From Bacillota bacterium (GTDB lineage Bacteria; Bacillota; Clostridia; Peptostreptococcales; Acidaminobacteraceae), in the NCBI GenBank assembly GCA_030529205.1, contig JAUMXJ010000090.1:1-5313 (forward strand): a stretch of 5,313 bases of DNA. The letters run 5' to 3'. The position numbers and the translations under genes were made by a program. Shown one piece after another: positions 1 to 5,313 of the stretch. The notes under the pieces are model-generated. The model was not told where the DNA came from and ran no database searches. It was given only the letters and a program-made list of their open reading frames with translations. Each line of letters opens with the position of its first letter. Position 1 is the first letter of the stretch.

Positions 1-594
1 GTGAAGAAAATCCTCGAACCGTTCCTGCCTGTTCCAACTGTAGTAAAAGACGGTGATCGTTACCATCTCGACTATGACAGAGAGAACTCTCTCGGAAGAC
101 TCAAGGATTTCCAGGGACACTTCGCAGTCCTGGTCAGAGGGTACACCTATATCCTGACAATGGGCTCGGACGGACTGAAGGAAGCATCCACCGTTGCGGT
201 TCTCAATGCAAACTACATCATGGCGTCTCTCAAAGACGACTACAAATTGGCGTATGACACTGTTTGCAAGCACGAATGCGTATTTGCCGGTCTCAAGGAC
301 GGCGGAGACGTCAGGACACTCGATGTGGCGAAGAGACTTCTCGACATGGGATATCATCCGCCAACCGTATACTTCCCGCTCATCGTTCCGGAAGCGCTCA
401 TGATTGAACCGACCGAGACCGAGAGCAAGGAGACCATCGACTCCTTCATCGCGGCGATGAAGACGATTGCAAGAGAAGCAAAGGAAGATCCGGAGAAACT
501 GCATTCCGCACCTCATACAACATTGGTGCGCAGACCGGATGAAACTTTGGCGGCGCGAAAGCCGATTCTGAAATACAGTCCGGAAAACGAGTAG
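1..594 (+). CDS. gcvPB: Glycine dehydrogenase (decarboxylating) subunit 2, C-terminal part (5' end outside window)
   Basis: This is the C-terminal 197 residues of the PLP-dependent P-protein beta subunit. Together with GcvPA it decarboxylates glycine and passes the aminomethyl group to the lipoyl arm of the H-protein in the cytoplasm. Seen directly: family-typical blocks, including LVRGYTYI and VLNANYIMA (about residues 44-75 of the fragment), LDVAKRLLDMGYHPPTVYFP (107-126), EALMIEPTETESKETID (131-147), and the ending HTTLVRRPDETLAARKPIL (172-190). The family is normally around 480 residues, so roughly the first 280 lie upstream, including the PLP-binding lysine, which cannot be checked here. 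The GTG at position 1 is therefore read as an internal valine codon and not a start. The stop is TAG at 592-594, followed by a strong hairpin terminator. Cysteines at fragment positions 89 and 93 (CKHEC) lie where many homologues read HEF; the significance is unknown. The two-subunit form is typical of Firmicutes, Thermotogae and archaea. Confidence 0.96.
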   Translation: MKKILEPFLPVPTVVKDGDRYHLDYDRENSLGRLKDFQGHFAVLVRGYTYILTMGSDGLKEASTVAVLNANYIMASLKDDYKLAYDTVCKHECVFAGLKDGGDVRTLDVAKRLLDMGYHPPTVYFPLIVPEALMIEPTETESKETIDSFIAAMKTIAREAKEDPEKLHSAPHTTLVRRPDETLAARKPILKYSPENE

Positions 595-635
595 ATAAAG
601 CGTCAAAGAATAGTAAATAACGGTAAACAATAAAG

Positions 636-666
636 AATTGCCCGAATGTCCGACATTCGGGCAATT
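636..666. terminator. Probable bidirectional intrinsic terminator between convergent genes
   Basis: There is a perfect inverted repeat with 15-nt arms around a single central base. It starts AATTGCCCGAATGTC and ends with the exact reverse complement, so in RNA it would fold as a stem of about 14 bp with a 3-nt loop. It lies 41 bp after the gcvPB stop and 60 bp after the stop of the minus-strand 594-aa gene. The tails are only moderately U-rich: TTTCGCTTTAT on the plus side, CTTTATTGTTTACC on the minus side. The stem's own AATT ends add to the A/U tract in both directions. It is the only plausible end point for both convergent transcripts. Confidence 0.85.
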
Positions 667-692
667 TCGCTTTATCGATTGATGTTCAAAAT

Positions 693-724
693 CCGGGAAG
701 ATTCTATTTCCGGAAGATTCTATT
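693..724. repeat. 16-bp tandem duplication in the 3' flank of the minus-strand gene
   Basis: Two adjacent 16-bp copies, 693-708 and 709-724, match at 14 of 16 positions. Both share GGAAGATTCTATT. They lie between the terminator and the TAA stop (727-729) of the minus-strand gene, so they are non-coding and would sit in the 3' untranslated region of its transcript. A slipped-strand duplication is the simplest origin. Confidence 0.7.
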
Positions 725-726
725 CG

Positions 727-2511
727 TTAAAATTGGAGGTTTGTCCAAGATTCATAGCCCGGGAAGTGCTCCATAAAATACCGGTAAGAGAATGTAGTCG
801 GATGCCAGTAATTCCAAAACGGCAAACTCACCCAATCGACCTCCTCGGCGACTTTGGTCTTCAGCATTCCGTCAAAACGGTACAAAATTTTGTCTTCAAC
901 GTAATAGATTGCTTCCGGATCTTTCATTTCACGCAAAAAATTAAAATCAGTCACCTTCATCTCGTGCAATTTTTCACCCTTCGGGCCAATCAGCATGTGG
1001 TTGCCTTCTTCAGTGGTTATAACCAGGGCATTCCGGAACGAAAGAGATCCTTCCGCCTTTTGATTTTGAAGGTTTTCGACGAGGGTCTTTGTTTCCCCGT
1101 CCTTGCATGCAATCAGACTATTGTAAGAAATGCCCATCTGTCTATTGACTGAGAAGTAGAGGATGTCCTGAGACAGGGTTATCAAAGTGAGAGAATCTCT
1201 GGCAACGGATTTGAACTCCTCCGCCGTCTTTCCGTCCGCAACTTTCGCATAGAACAATTCTATGCTTACGATGGAATTTCGAGAGCCGAGGTCCAGGTCG
1301 TAGGATGCGTAGATTCCGTTTTTTACCGGAATGTACCGAACAGAAAAAGTATTGTATTCGCCGTCCTCTTCCACATGAACCGGATTTACGAGGAAGGCGG
1401 AATCGGAACCGGGGGCAATGACATAGTTTTTTTTCGTATAGTGTACGCTGAAGTCTCCTCTCTCCCAATCTCCCGAGTCTTTCAGGAGCTTTTCCGTATT
1501 GTACAGAATGGCAAAATCGTTTTGTTTTATATCGATCGCCTCATCCGTAATCAATTTCGCCTTTCCGTCTTTGTAAAGATAGAGATTCTGTGAATGGACT
1601 TCTCCATACTTGTATGCAATCGGATCGTGATTCGTTGCATAGTAAAGCTCTCTACCGGTTCCGGTGAAGGCATAGAAGTTGACATCTGATGCAATTAAAG
1701 TTTTTGCTTTGTTTATGCCGATTTCATAAAGATCGTACTTGCCTGTCGTCTTCTCCTCTCGGATAAAATAGACGTCATCTTCCCAAAGATAATACAGCGT
1801 ATCATTGTAGGGCGCAATTTCGACTCTCTCCTCTATGTTATTCGGATTGATGAGGTATGTCGTACGATTTTCATCCTTGGCTGTCGCACGGATGGCATTC
1901 CCTGATGCTTCTACAAAATCAAAGCCCTTGATGCGATGAGATTCCTTCCCGTCATAGTAGTAATGCTTTGTATCCCGTCCTCGGGATTTTGGATTCGGTA
2001 TCTCATAGACAAACGTTCCGTCCTGCAAGAATGACAGACTGACATATGCTTTGGAGGCGATGACCTCGGCTTCTTTCTCAAAATCGGATTCCGAATTGAC
2101 TTTCGCAATTTCAATGCGAGTTAAGTCTCCGATGAATTCACCCAAGCCCGAGTCGGCGTATGAATCGATTTTTGTAAAGTAGTACAGATACTTACTATCC
2201 GGACTGAAATAGATATGACCCAGATGCCGATGACGATTACTCTTTGAATATGCCCCGGGGATTTCAATCTTTTCCTTGCTCATCAGATGTTTGACCAGGT
2301 ATACCTTTTCGTTCGAGGAATACACCAAGGCGTGGTTTGAAGAGAAGGCAGGTTTCGAAGAGCCGGACTTCGAAGAATCGGAGTTCGGGGAGCCGGACTT
2401 TGGAATCAAAATGCCGATTATGATTCCGACAATCAGCAATAGGACAATTGTTCCTGTGTGTTTCTTTTTTCTTTTGCCGTTGTCATCATGTTTTGAAAAG
2501 TTTTCTTCCAT
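727..2511 (-). CDS. Membrane-anchored beta-propeller-like protein of unknown function (594 aa)
   Basis: I do not recognise a named family. The start is ATG at 2511 with AAGGAGA 4 nt upstream; the stop is TAA at 729-727. Residues 1-18 are charged and lysine-rich (KRKKKH), residues about 19-36 form one hydrophobic helix, and a Ser/Gly/Lys linker follows at 37-58. No lipobox or signal-peptidase cleavage site is evident, so this is probably an N-in, C-out anchored protein. The rest (about 60-575) is repetitive beta-strand sequence with blade-like motifs: YFSPDSKYLYYF (101-112, close to the SPDGKYLYY signature of PD40/TolB-type propellers), HYYYDGKESH (183-192), DLYEIGINKAKTLI (260-273), LYLYKDGKAKLI (310-321), ACKDGETKTLV (468-478) and ILYRFDGMLKTKVA (542-555). 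It is collinear with the upstream 671-aa protein (YYYDGKESH begins at residue 184 in A and the matching YYFDGKESH at 184 in the other), so the two are paralogues. It lacks that protein's zinc ribbon and C-terminal domain. It is the second gene of a likely two-gene operon. The catalytic or ligand-binding role is unknown. Confidence 0.9.
   Translation of the reverse strand: MEENFSKHDDNGKRKKKHTGTIVLLLIVGIIIGILIPKSGSPNSDSSKSGSSKPAFSSNHALVYSSNEKVYLVKHLMSKEKIEIPGAYSKSNRHRHLGHIYFSPDSKYLYYFTKIDSYADSGLGEFIGDLTRIEIAKVNSESDFEKEAEVIASKAYVSLSFLQDGTFVYEIPNPKSRGRDTKHYYYDGKESHRIKGFDFVEASGNAIRATAKDENRTTYLINPNNIEERVEIAPYNDTLYYLWEDDVYFIREEKTTGKYDLYEIGINKAKTLIASDVNFYAFTGTGRELYYATNHDPIAYKYGEVHSQNLYLYKDGKAKLITDEAIDIKQNDFAILYNTEKLLKDSGDWERGDFSVHYTKKNYVIAPGSDSAFLVNPVHVEEDGEYNTFSVRYIPVKNGIYASYDLDLGSRNSIVSIELFYAKVADGKTAEEFKSVARDSLTLITLSQDILYFSVNRQMGISYNSLIACKDGETKTLVENLQNQKAEGSLSFRNALVITTEEGNHMLIGPKGEKLHEMKVTDFNFLREMKDPEAIYYVEDKILYRFDGMLKTKVAEEVDWVSLPFWNYWHPTTFSYRYFMEHFPGYESWTNLQF
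2357..2401 (-). repeat. Three degenerate 15-bp tandem repeats coding a Ser/Gly-rich linker
   Basis: On the plus strand the units are 2357-2371 (GAAGAGCCGGACTTC), 2372-2386 (GAAGAATCGGAGTTC) and 2387-2401 (GGGGAGCCGGACTTT). Read on the coding strand they give KSGSP-NSDSS-KSGSS, residues 38-52 of the 594-aa protein. This places them directly after the membrane helix, as a flexible spacer to the outer domain. The preceding 15 bases (2342-2356) resemble a further decayed copy. The unit length is a multiple of three, so gain or loss of units would change linker length without breaking the frame. Confidence 0.75.
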
Positions 2512-2515
2512 ACGT

Positions 2516-2522
2516 TCTCCTT
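2516..2522 (-). promoter_or_regulatory. Ribosome binding site for the 594-aa protein gene
   Basis: AAGGAGA on the minus strand lies 4 nt before the ATG at 2511. It fixes the start and leaves the lysine-rich segment and membrane helix in the protein. It sits inside the 40-bp gap after the upstream gene's stop. No promoter or terminator is evident in that gap, which supports co-transcription with independent translation initiation. Confidence 0.85.
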
Positions 2523-2551
2523 GTCGTTCGTGTTTTTTTAGAACATTCTTT

Positions 2552-4567
2552 TTACTTTAATCCCGGGGGAAATTGATAGTTTTCCGGATCATTGGTGAAA
2601 TATATTTTGATTCCGCGCGCTTCTACATATCTTCCCTCATCGGAAAAAGTGAAGAGTGTGGTGTTTTTGTTCGTTTGAATTTCATAGGTGTCTTCGGAGA
2701 GTTTTTTCCAGGTTCCCTCCTCAGTTCTCGGCCCGATGACGAGAGTGCCGTCTGAAAAAAACTCCATCGTCACCATGCCCTCAAATAAGACTTTGCTGCC
2801 GTCACTCTCCACATAGGTGGAAGTCCACAGACCGACAATCTCCGAATCTTCCAGGCGAATGTTGCTCCACAATTTTTGAATCCCCCCGATACGGGAGAAT
2901 ACAAGTTTAATATCGTCGGACGACTGCAGCCACACGCGATCGACATCCGAGGCAATCTTCTTTTCTTCCTTCCCGTTAAAAGTGTAGAGATTGTGGTTTG
3001 AGATATAAAAAAAGCGGTTCTTCGGACCGATTTCCAGCCGGGAAACATTCAAAAACGTGCGGATGTTTTTACCCTCCGCGTCTATCAGCACATAGTTTTT
3101 CGCATCGTATGTTTCGCCATCGGAAACCAAAATTTGCCCGGTGTTCGGATTGATCCAGATTGTTTCGATGACGTTTTCAATCAGCGTTTTTTTCTCGCCC
3201 TTGTGATATCGGGTGAGGGCGTGTAATTGATTTTTGTCGTCCTCACGCACTTCAGCGTAGAGTGTGTCATTTACAATGTGGAAGACGGAGACATAGTTGC
3301 TTTCTACAGACTTGAAGTCTTCGATCTCCTGTCCCTTTATATCCGCATAGAACAATTCCTCCTTATTTCCCGGATGAATGACGCGAATATAGACGCCGCT
3401 TTCAGCAGGGAAAAAATCGAGGCTGTTGTAGTCCGAGTCTTCAGGGAATGAGCGAATCAAGATCGGCTTTGCGGAATTGAGTCCGACGATATAATGGTTT
3501 TCTCCTTTTTTCAATGAGAGCCGGCCATTGTTCAGCCGGTTTGCCGCCTCCACTTGCTCGAGAGTATGATACAGAATCGCCGTTTCCTGTGCCTGTATAT
3601 CAACAGCATTTTCTTCGATGAGAATGGATTTCCCGTTTTTAAACAGATACAGTTTATGAGTATAGTACTCCTCCTCCATGTGTCGAAACGGTTTGTTCTT
3701 TGTAGTGTAGAAGAATTGATCGTCGGAAGCCGCGCAGAAGGCGACATCCTTTGCAATCAGAGTTTTCTCTTGGTTCGATGCAATTTCGTAGAGGTCCATC
3801 GACTTGTCCTCATTGACTTGTCGGAATACATACTTGTCATCATATTGGAATACAATGTCTTTTTCTTCCGCAATTTCAGTCCGGTGCTCGAGATTCTTCG
3901 GATCAATGAATGAAAGGAGAAAGGAATTGTTTCTTTCTTCTCTGCTGATGATCCGGTTTCCGAACGCATTTAACAGCACATCTCCCATATCATGAGATTC
4001 CTTTCCGTCGAAGTAGTAGCTTCTGCGGGATTCTCCGTTTTTTCCGTGCTTGCTGTATGTAACGGTTCCGTCGTTCAGGATATCCCAATCGTATGTCCGA
4101 ACGGACGGAATCTCTTCCGTGATTTTGTCCAAATCGACATTGGGGCGAAGTTTGGAGACTTCGATTCGCTTGAGGTCCGCAGTAAATAAATCATCGCCCT
4201 TATAGTCGTCAAAATAGTACAGGTAATTGTTTTTGAAATATGCAATAACGTAATTCGGATCCGTTTTGTAGGACTCAAGCGAGATTCGTTCTTGCGGCGC
4301 GCTTTCAGGATTCGCCTGAAAAAAGAGTTCTCCATTCGACAGATAGGCGATGCCTACGTTCTCTCCTGAAGATGCACCCGGCCATTTCCACGCAAAAAAA
4401 GCACCTCCGACGATCAATACCGCCAGAAGTGCAAGAAAGAACGGTTTTCCGCCTTTCTTTCCCCTTCCCTTGGAATGTAAAGCGTCCGGCGCTTCGACGC
4501 CCGCTCCGCAACCCGCACAAAACTTCGCCTCGTCGGGATTCTCCGCATGACATTTTTGACAGATCAT
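2552..4567 (-). CDS. Zinc-ribbon, single-pass membrane protein with beta-propeller-like outer domain and C-terminal small beta domain (671 aa)
   Basis: The function is unknown. The ATG at 4567 is chosen because GGAGGA lies 3 nt upstream and a promoter starts transcription near 4613; an in-frame ATG at 4675 would lie upstream of that promoter. Residues 3-20 are a four-cysteine zinc ribbon (C3-x2-C6, C17-x2-C20; FCAGCG), presumably cytoplasmic. A basic linker (KGRGKKGGK) follows, then a membrane helix at about 43-60. The outer part (about 68-560) has repeated beta motifs: YLYYFDDY (115-122), SYYFDGKESH (183-192), DLYEIASNQEKTLI (258-271), LYLFKNGKSILI (306-317), YHKGEKKTLI (454-463) and LYTFNGKEEKKIA (527-539). 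These are collinear with the downstream 594-aa paralogue. Residues 576-671 form an extra domain with a GLW...MEFFSDGT...EEGTW pattern, as in small lipocalin-like beta-barrel domains. N-terminal zinc ribbon plus one helix is a common Firmicute membrane-protein layout. A sensor, adhesin or envelope role is possible, but none is shown by the sequence. Confidence 0.9.
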   Translation of the reverse strand: MICQKCHAENPDEAKFCAGCGAGVEAPDALHSKGRGKKGGKPFFLALLAVLIVGGAFFAWKWPGASSGENVGIAYLSNGELFFQANPESAPQERISLESYKTDPNYVIAYFKNNYLYYFDDYKGDDLFTADLKRIEVSKLRPNVDLDKITEEIPSVRTYDWDILNDGTVTYSKHGKNGESRRSYYFDGKESHDMGDVLLNAFGNRIISREERNNSFLLSFIDPKNLEHRTEIAEEKDIVFQYDDKYVFRQVNEDKSMDLYEIASNQEKTLIAKDVAFCAASDDQFFYTTKNKPFRHMEEEYYTHKLYLFKNGKSILIEENAVDIQAQETAILYHTLEQVEAANRLNNGRLSLKKGENHYIVGLNSAKPILIRSFPEDSDYNSLDFFPAESGVYIRVIHPGNKEELFYADIKGQEIEDFKSVESNYVSVFHIVNDTLYAEVREDDKNQLHALTRYHKGEKKTLIENVIETIWINPNTGQILVSDGETYDAKNYVLIDAEGKNIRTFLNVSRLEIGPKNRFFYISNHNLYTFNGKEEKKIASDVDRVWLQSSDDIKLVFSRIGGIQKLWSNIRLEDSEIVGLWTSTYVESDGSKVLFEGMVTMEFFSDGTLVIGPRTEEGTWKKLSEDTYEIQTNKNTTLFTFSDEGRYVEARGIKIYFTNDPENYQFPPGLK

Positions 4568-4570
4568 ACA

Positions 4571-4576
4571 TCCTCC
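4571..4576 (-). promoter_or_regulatory. Ribosome binding site that decides the start of the 671-aa protein
   Basis: GGAGGA on the minus strand lies 3 nt before the ATG at 4567. The open frame continues 36 codons further upstream, but that stretch has no comparable site, is AT-rich and contains the promoter. The zinc-ribbon cysteines begin at residue 3 from this start, as is usual for this domain. Confidence 0.85.
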
Positions 4577-4619
4577 AACATAAAATTTATTTATTGAAAT
4601 TATTTTCAAATATGAAATA

Positions 4620-4648
4620 ACTATACCCAAGATGCGAATTAGTGTCAA
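4620..4648 (-). promoter_or_regulatory. Sigma-A type promoter for the minus-strand two-gene unit
   Basis: On the minus strand there is a perfect TTGACA -35 box (4648-4643), a 17-nt spacer, and a TATAGT -10 box (4625-4620; five of six to consensus). The predicted transcription start is near 4613, giving a leader of about 45 nt that is very A/U-rich and contains a weak TTGAAA-TTAT-TTTCAA hairpin (4594-4609). The position is right for the 671-aa gene and, through it, the 594-aa gene. Confidence 0.85.
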
Positions 4649-4653
4649 ACACT
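4641..4653. promoter_or_regulatory. Inverted repeat over the -35 box of the minus-strand promoter, possible operator
   Basis: AGTGT-CAA-ACACT is a perfect 5-bp-arm inverted repeat that contains the whole TTGACA box of the minus-strand promoter (4643-4648). The position suits a repressor site, but arms of five bases also occur often by chance. No regulator gene lies in the window to link it to. Confidence 0.3.
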
Positions 4654-4699
4654 TGTTGGAATACAGCATAATCATTCAAATTTCAATATTCTTGCCCAT

Positions 4700-4719
4700 C
4701 CTGAAAATTGACATTCAGG
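4700..4719. promoter_or_regulatory. Inverted repeat bracketing the -35 box of the lpd promoter, possible operator
   Basis: CCTGAA (4700-4705) and TTCAGG (4714-4719) are exact reverse complements separated by 8 nt, and the TTGACA -35 box of the lpd promoter (4708-4713) lies wholly in the spacer. The half-site spacing (14 bp centre to centre) is compatible with a dimeric DNA-binding protein. The arms differ from those of the repeat at 4641-4653, so the same protein is unlikely to bind both. Chance occurrence is not excluded. Confidence 0.35.
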
Positions 4720-4736
4720 TGGGGGCGTGATAGAAT
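4708..4736 (+). promoter_or_regulatory. Sigma-A type promoter with extended -10 for lpd
   Basis: There is a perfect TTGACA -35 box (4708-4713), a 17-nt spacer, and a TAGAAT -10 box (4731-4736; five of six to consensus). TG one base upstream (4728-4729) makes an extended -10. The predicted start is near 4743, giving a leader of about 55 nt before the lpd ATG. This is about as close to consensus as a natural promoter gets, so strong basal transcription is expected unless the overlapping inverted repeat is an operator. Confidence 0.88.
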
Positions 4737-4784
4737 TCGAAAGGAAGTGTAAAAAAATTGTATTCTATAAAATATGTCATGGAT

Positions 4785-4791
4785 AAAGGAG
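4785..4791 (+). promoter_or_regulatory. Ribosome binding site for lpd
   Basis: AAAGGAG lies 6 nt before the ATG at 4798, an ideal spacing. It selects this ATG, from which the FAD-binding motif begins within three residues, as expected for a dihydrolipoyl dehydrogenase without an N-terminal lipoyl domain. Confidence 0.9.
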
Positions 4792-4797
4792 AATCCT

Positions 4798-5313
4798 ATG
4801 AAAAAAGTGGCGGTTATCGGTGCGGGTCCGGGCGGTTATGTCGCGGCAATCAGGTTGGCGCAGCTCGGCGCGGATGTCCATCTGGTCGAGCGCGACAGAG
4901 TCGGCGGCACATGCCTCAACAGAGGTTGTATTCCGACCAAGACCCTGTTCCGCACGGCGGAAATCATGCACGAAATGAAACATGCGCATGATTTCGGCAT
5001 TGACGCGTCTCCGGCGAAGGTCGATTACGACAAGCTGGTGGAGCGCAAGGAGAAAGTTGTCGACACGCTCGTCGGCGGCATTGAACAATTGATCAAGTCC
5101 TATCCGAATATCAGATTTCACGTCGGCACGGCTCACATTTTGGAAAAAGACAAAATCGAAGTGAAAGCGAATACCGAGACATGTGCGTCTGCGGGAGGAG
5201 AAGGCGCTTGCTGTTCTTCAGGCGGAGCGGCGGGTGAAATCATCGACGGTCTGGATGCCGTCATCATAGCAAACGGAAGCAAACCGCAGATGACCGAGAC
5301 ACAGGGCGTGGAA
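4798..5313 (+). CDS. lpd: Dihydrolipoyl dehydrogenase (L-protein/E3), N-terminal part (3' end outside window)
   Basis: This is a cytoplasmic FAD disulfide oxidoreductase that reoxidises dihydrolipoyl groups with NAD+; next to gcvPB it is most likely the L-protein of the glycine cleavage system. The first 172 residues are visible, out of roughly 460-480 in the family. Seen directly: the FAD Rossmann motif VAVIGAGPGGYVAAI (residues 4-18; G8, G10, G13), E31 ending the second strand (LVE, usual FAD-ribose contact), and the redox-active disulfide motif GGTCLNRGCIPTK with C39 and C44. The linker motif IIANGSKP (156-163) has Asn where the family usually has Thr (ATGS). Residues about 126-146 form an extra Gly/Ala/Ser-rich stretch with C129, C138 and C139, not part of the usual fold. 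There is no N-terminal lipoyl domain. The NAD-binding and dimerisation domains, with the catalytic His-Glu pair, lie beyond the window. It has its own promoter at 4708-4736. Confidence 0.95.
   Translation, partial: MKKVAVIGAGPGGYVAAIRLAQLGADVHLVERDRVGGTCLNRGCIPTKTLFRTAEIMHEMKHAHDFGIDASPAKVDYDKLVERKEKVVDTLVGGIEQLIKSYPNIRFHVGTAHILEKDKIEVKANTETCASAGGEGACCSSGGAAGEIIDGLDAVIIANGSKPQMTETQGVE

Noticed and set aside
646..1152. 168-codon plus-strand open frame opposite the end of the 594-aa gene
   Set aside because: It begins inside the terminator hairpin, has no convincing ribosome binding site, and is fully antisense to a gene with a good start, a membrane helix and a paralogue.
1426..1434. A AAA AAC slippery heptamer in frame within an A8 run of the 594-aa gene (codons for KKN, residues 360-362)
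   Set aside because: The zero frame continues for more than 230 codons with clear paralogy to the neighbour, no strong stimulatory stem was evident next to it, and the alternative frame product resembles nothing.
2540..2549. AGAA-CA-TTCT inverted repeat between the two minus-strand genes as a terminator
   Set aside because: The arms are only 4 bp, and on the minus strand it is followed by A residues instead of U, so it should not stop transcription between the two genes.
4594..4609. TTGAAA-TTAT-TTTCAA hairpin in the leader of the minus-strand unit as a riboswitch
   Set aside because: It is short and A/U-rich, and the 45-nt leader is too small for a known aptamer; no glycine riboswitch-like elements were seen.
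4568..4675. 36-codon upstream extension of the 671-aa protein to the ATG at 4675
   Set aside because: That ATG is upstream of the promoter (4620-4648) and has no ribosome binding site, whereas the ATG at 4567 has GGAGGA at good spacing and starts directly at the zinc ribbon.
4758..4991. 77-codon plus-strand frame overlapping the start of lpd
   Set aside because: It is out of frame with lpd, starts from TTG without a ribosome binding site, and is a shadow of the lpd coding sequence.

Overview
The window looks like chromosomal DNA of an anaerobic, amino-acid-metabolising member of the Clostridia (Firmicutes). The reasons are the two-subunit type of glycine decarboxylase, strong AGGAG-type ribosome binding sites, consensus sigma-A promoters, moderate GC content and clostridial-type protein sequences. 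This placement is an inference from gene style; no rRNA or other marker is present to name a genus.

Layout: (1) 1-594, plus strand: the C-terminal 197 codons of gcvPB, subunit 2 of the glycine decarboxylase (P-protein), cut by the left window edge. (2) 595-726: a short convergent gap with a strong, probably bidirectional hairpin terminator and a 16-bp tandem duplication. (3) 727-2511 and 2552-4567, minus strand: two adjacent genes for paralogous, membrane-anchored proteins of unknown function, in the order 671-aa gene first, 594-aa gene second, 40 bp apart, probably one transcript. Each has a short cytoplasmic N-terminus, one membrane segment and a large beta-propeller-like outside domain. 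The first also has a cytoplasmic zinc ribbon and an extra C-terminal small beta domain. (4) 4568-4797: a 230-bp divergent intergenic region with one near-consensus sigma-A promoter for each direction, each with its -35 box inside or overlapping a short inverted repeat. (5) 4798-5313, plus strand: the first 172 codons of lpd (dihydrolipoyl dehydrogenase), cut by the right window edge, with an unusual Gly/Ala/Ser/Cys-rich insertion.

gcvPB and lpd encode the P-protein and L-protein of the glycine cleavage system, so the cluster is functionally coherent. However, it is interrupted by an opposite-strand two-gene unit with its own promoter, and lpd has its own promoter instead of being read through from gcvPB. 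The paralogous surface-protein pair is the least explained part of the window. No RNA genes, CRISPR arrays, transposases or attachment sites were seen.
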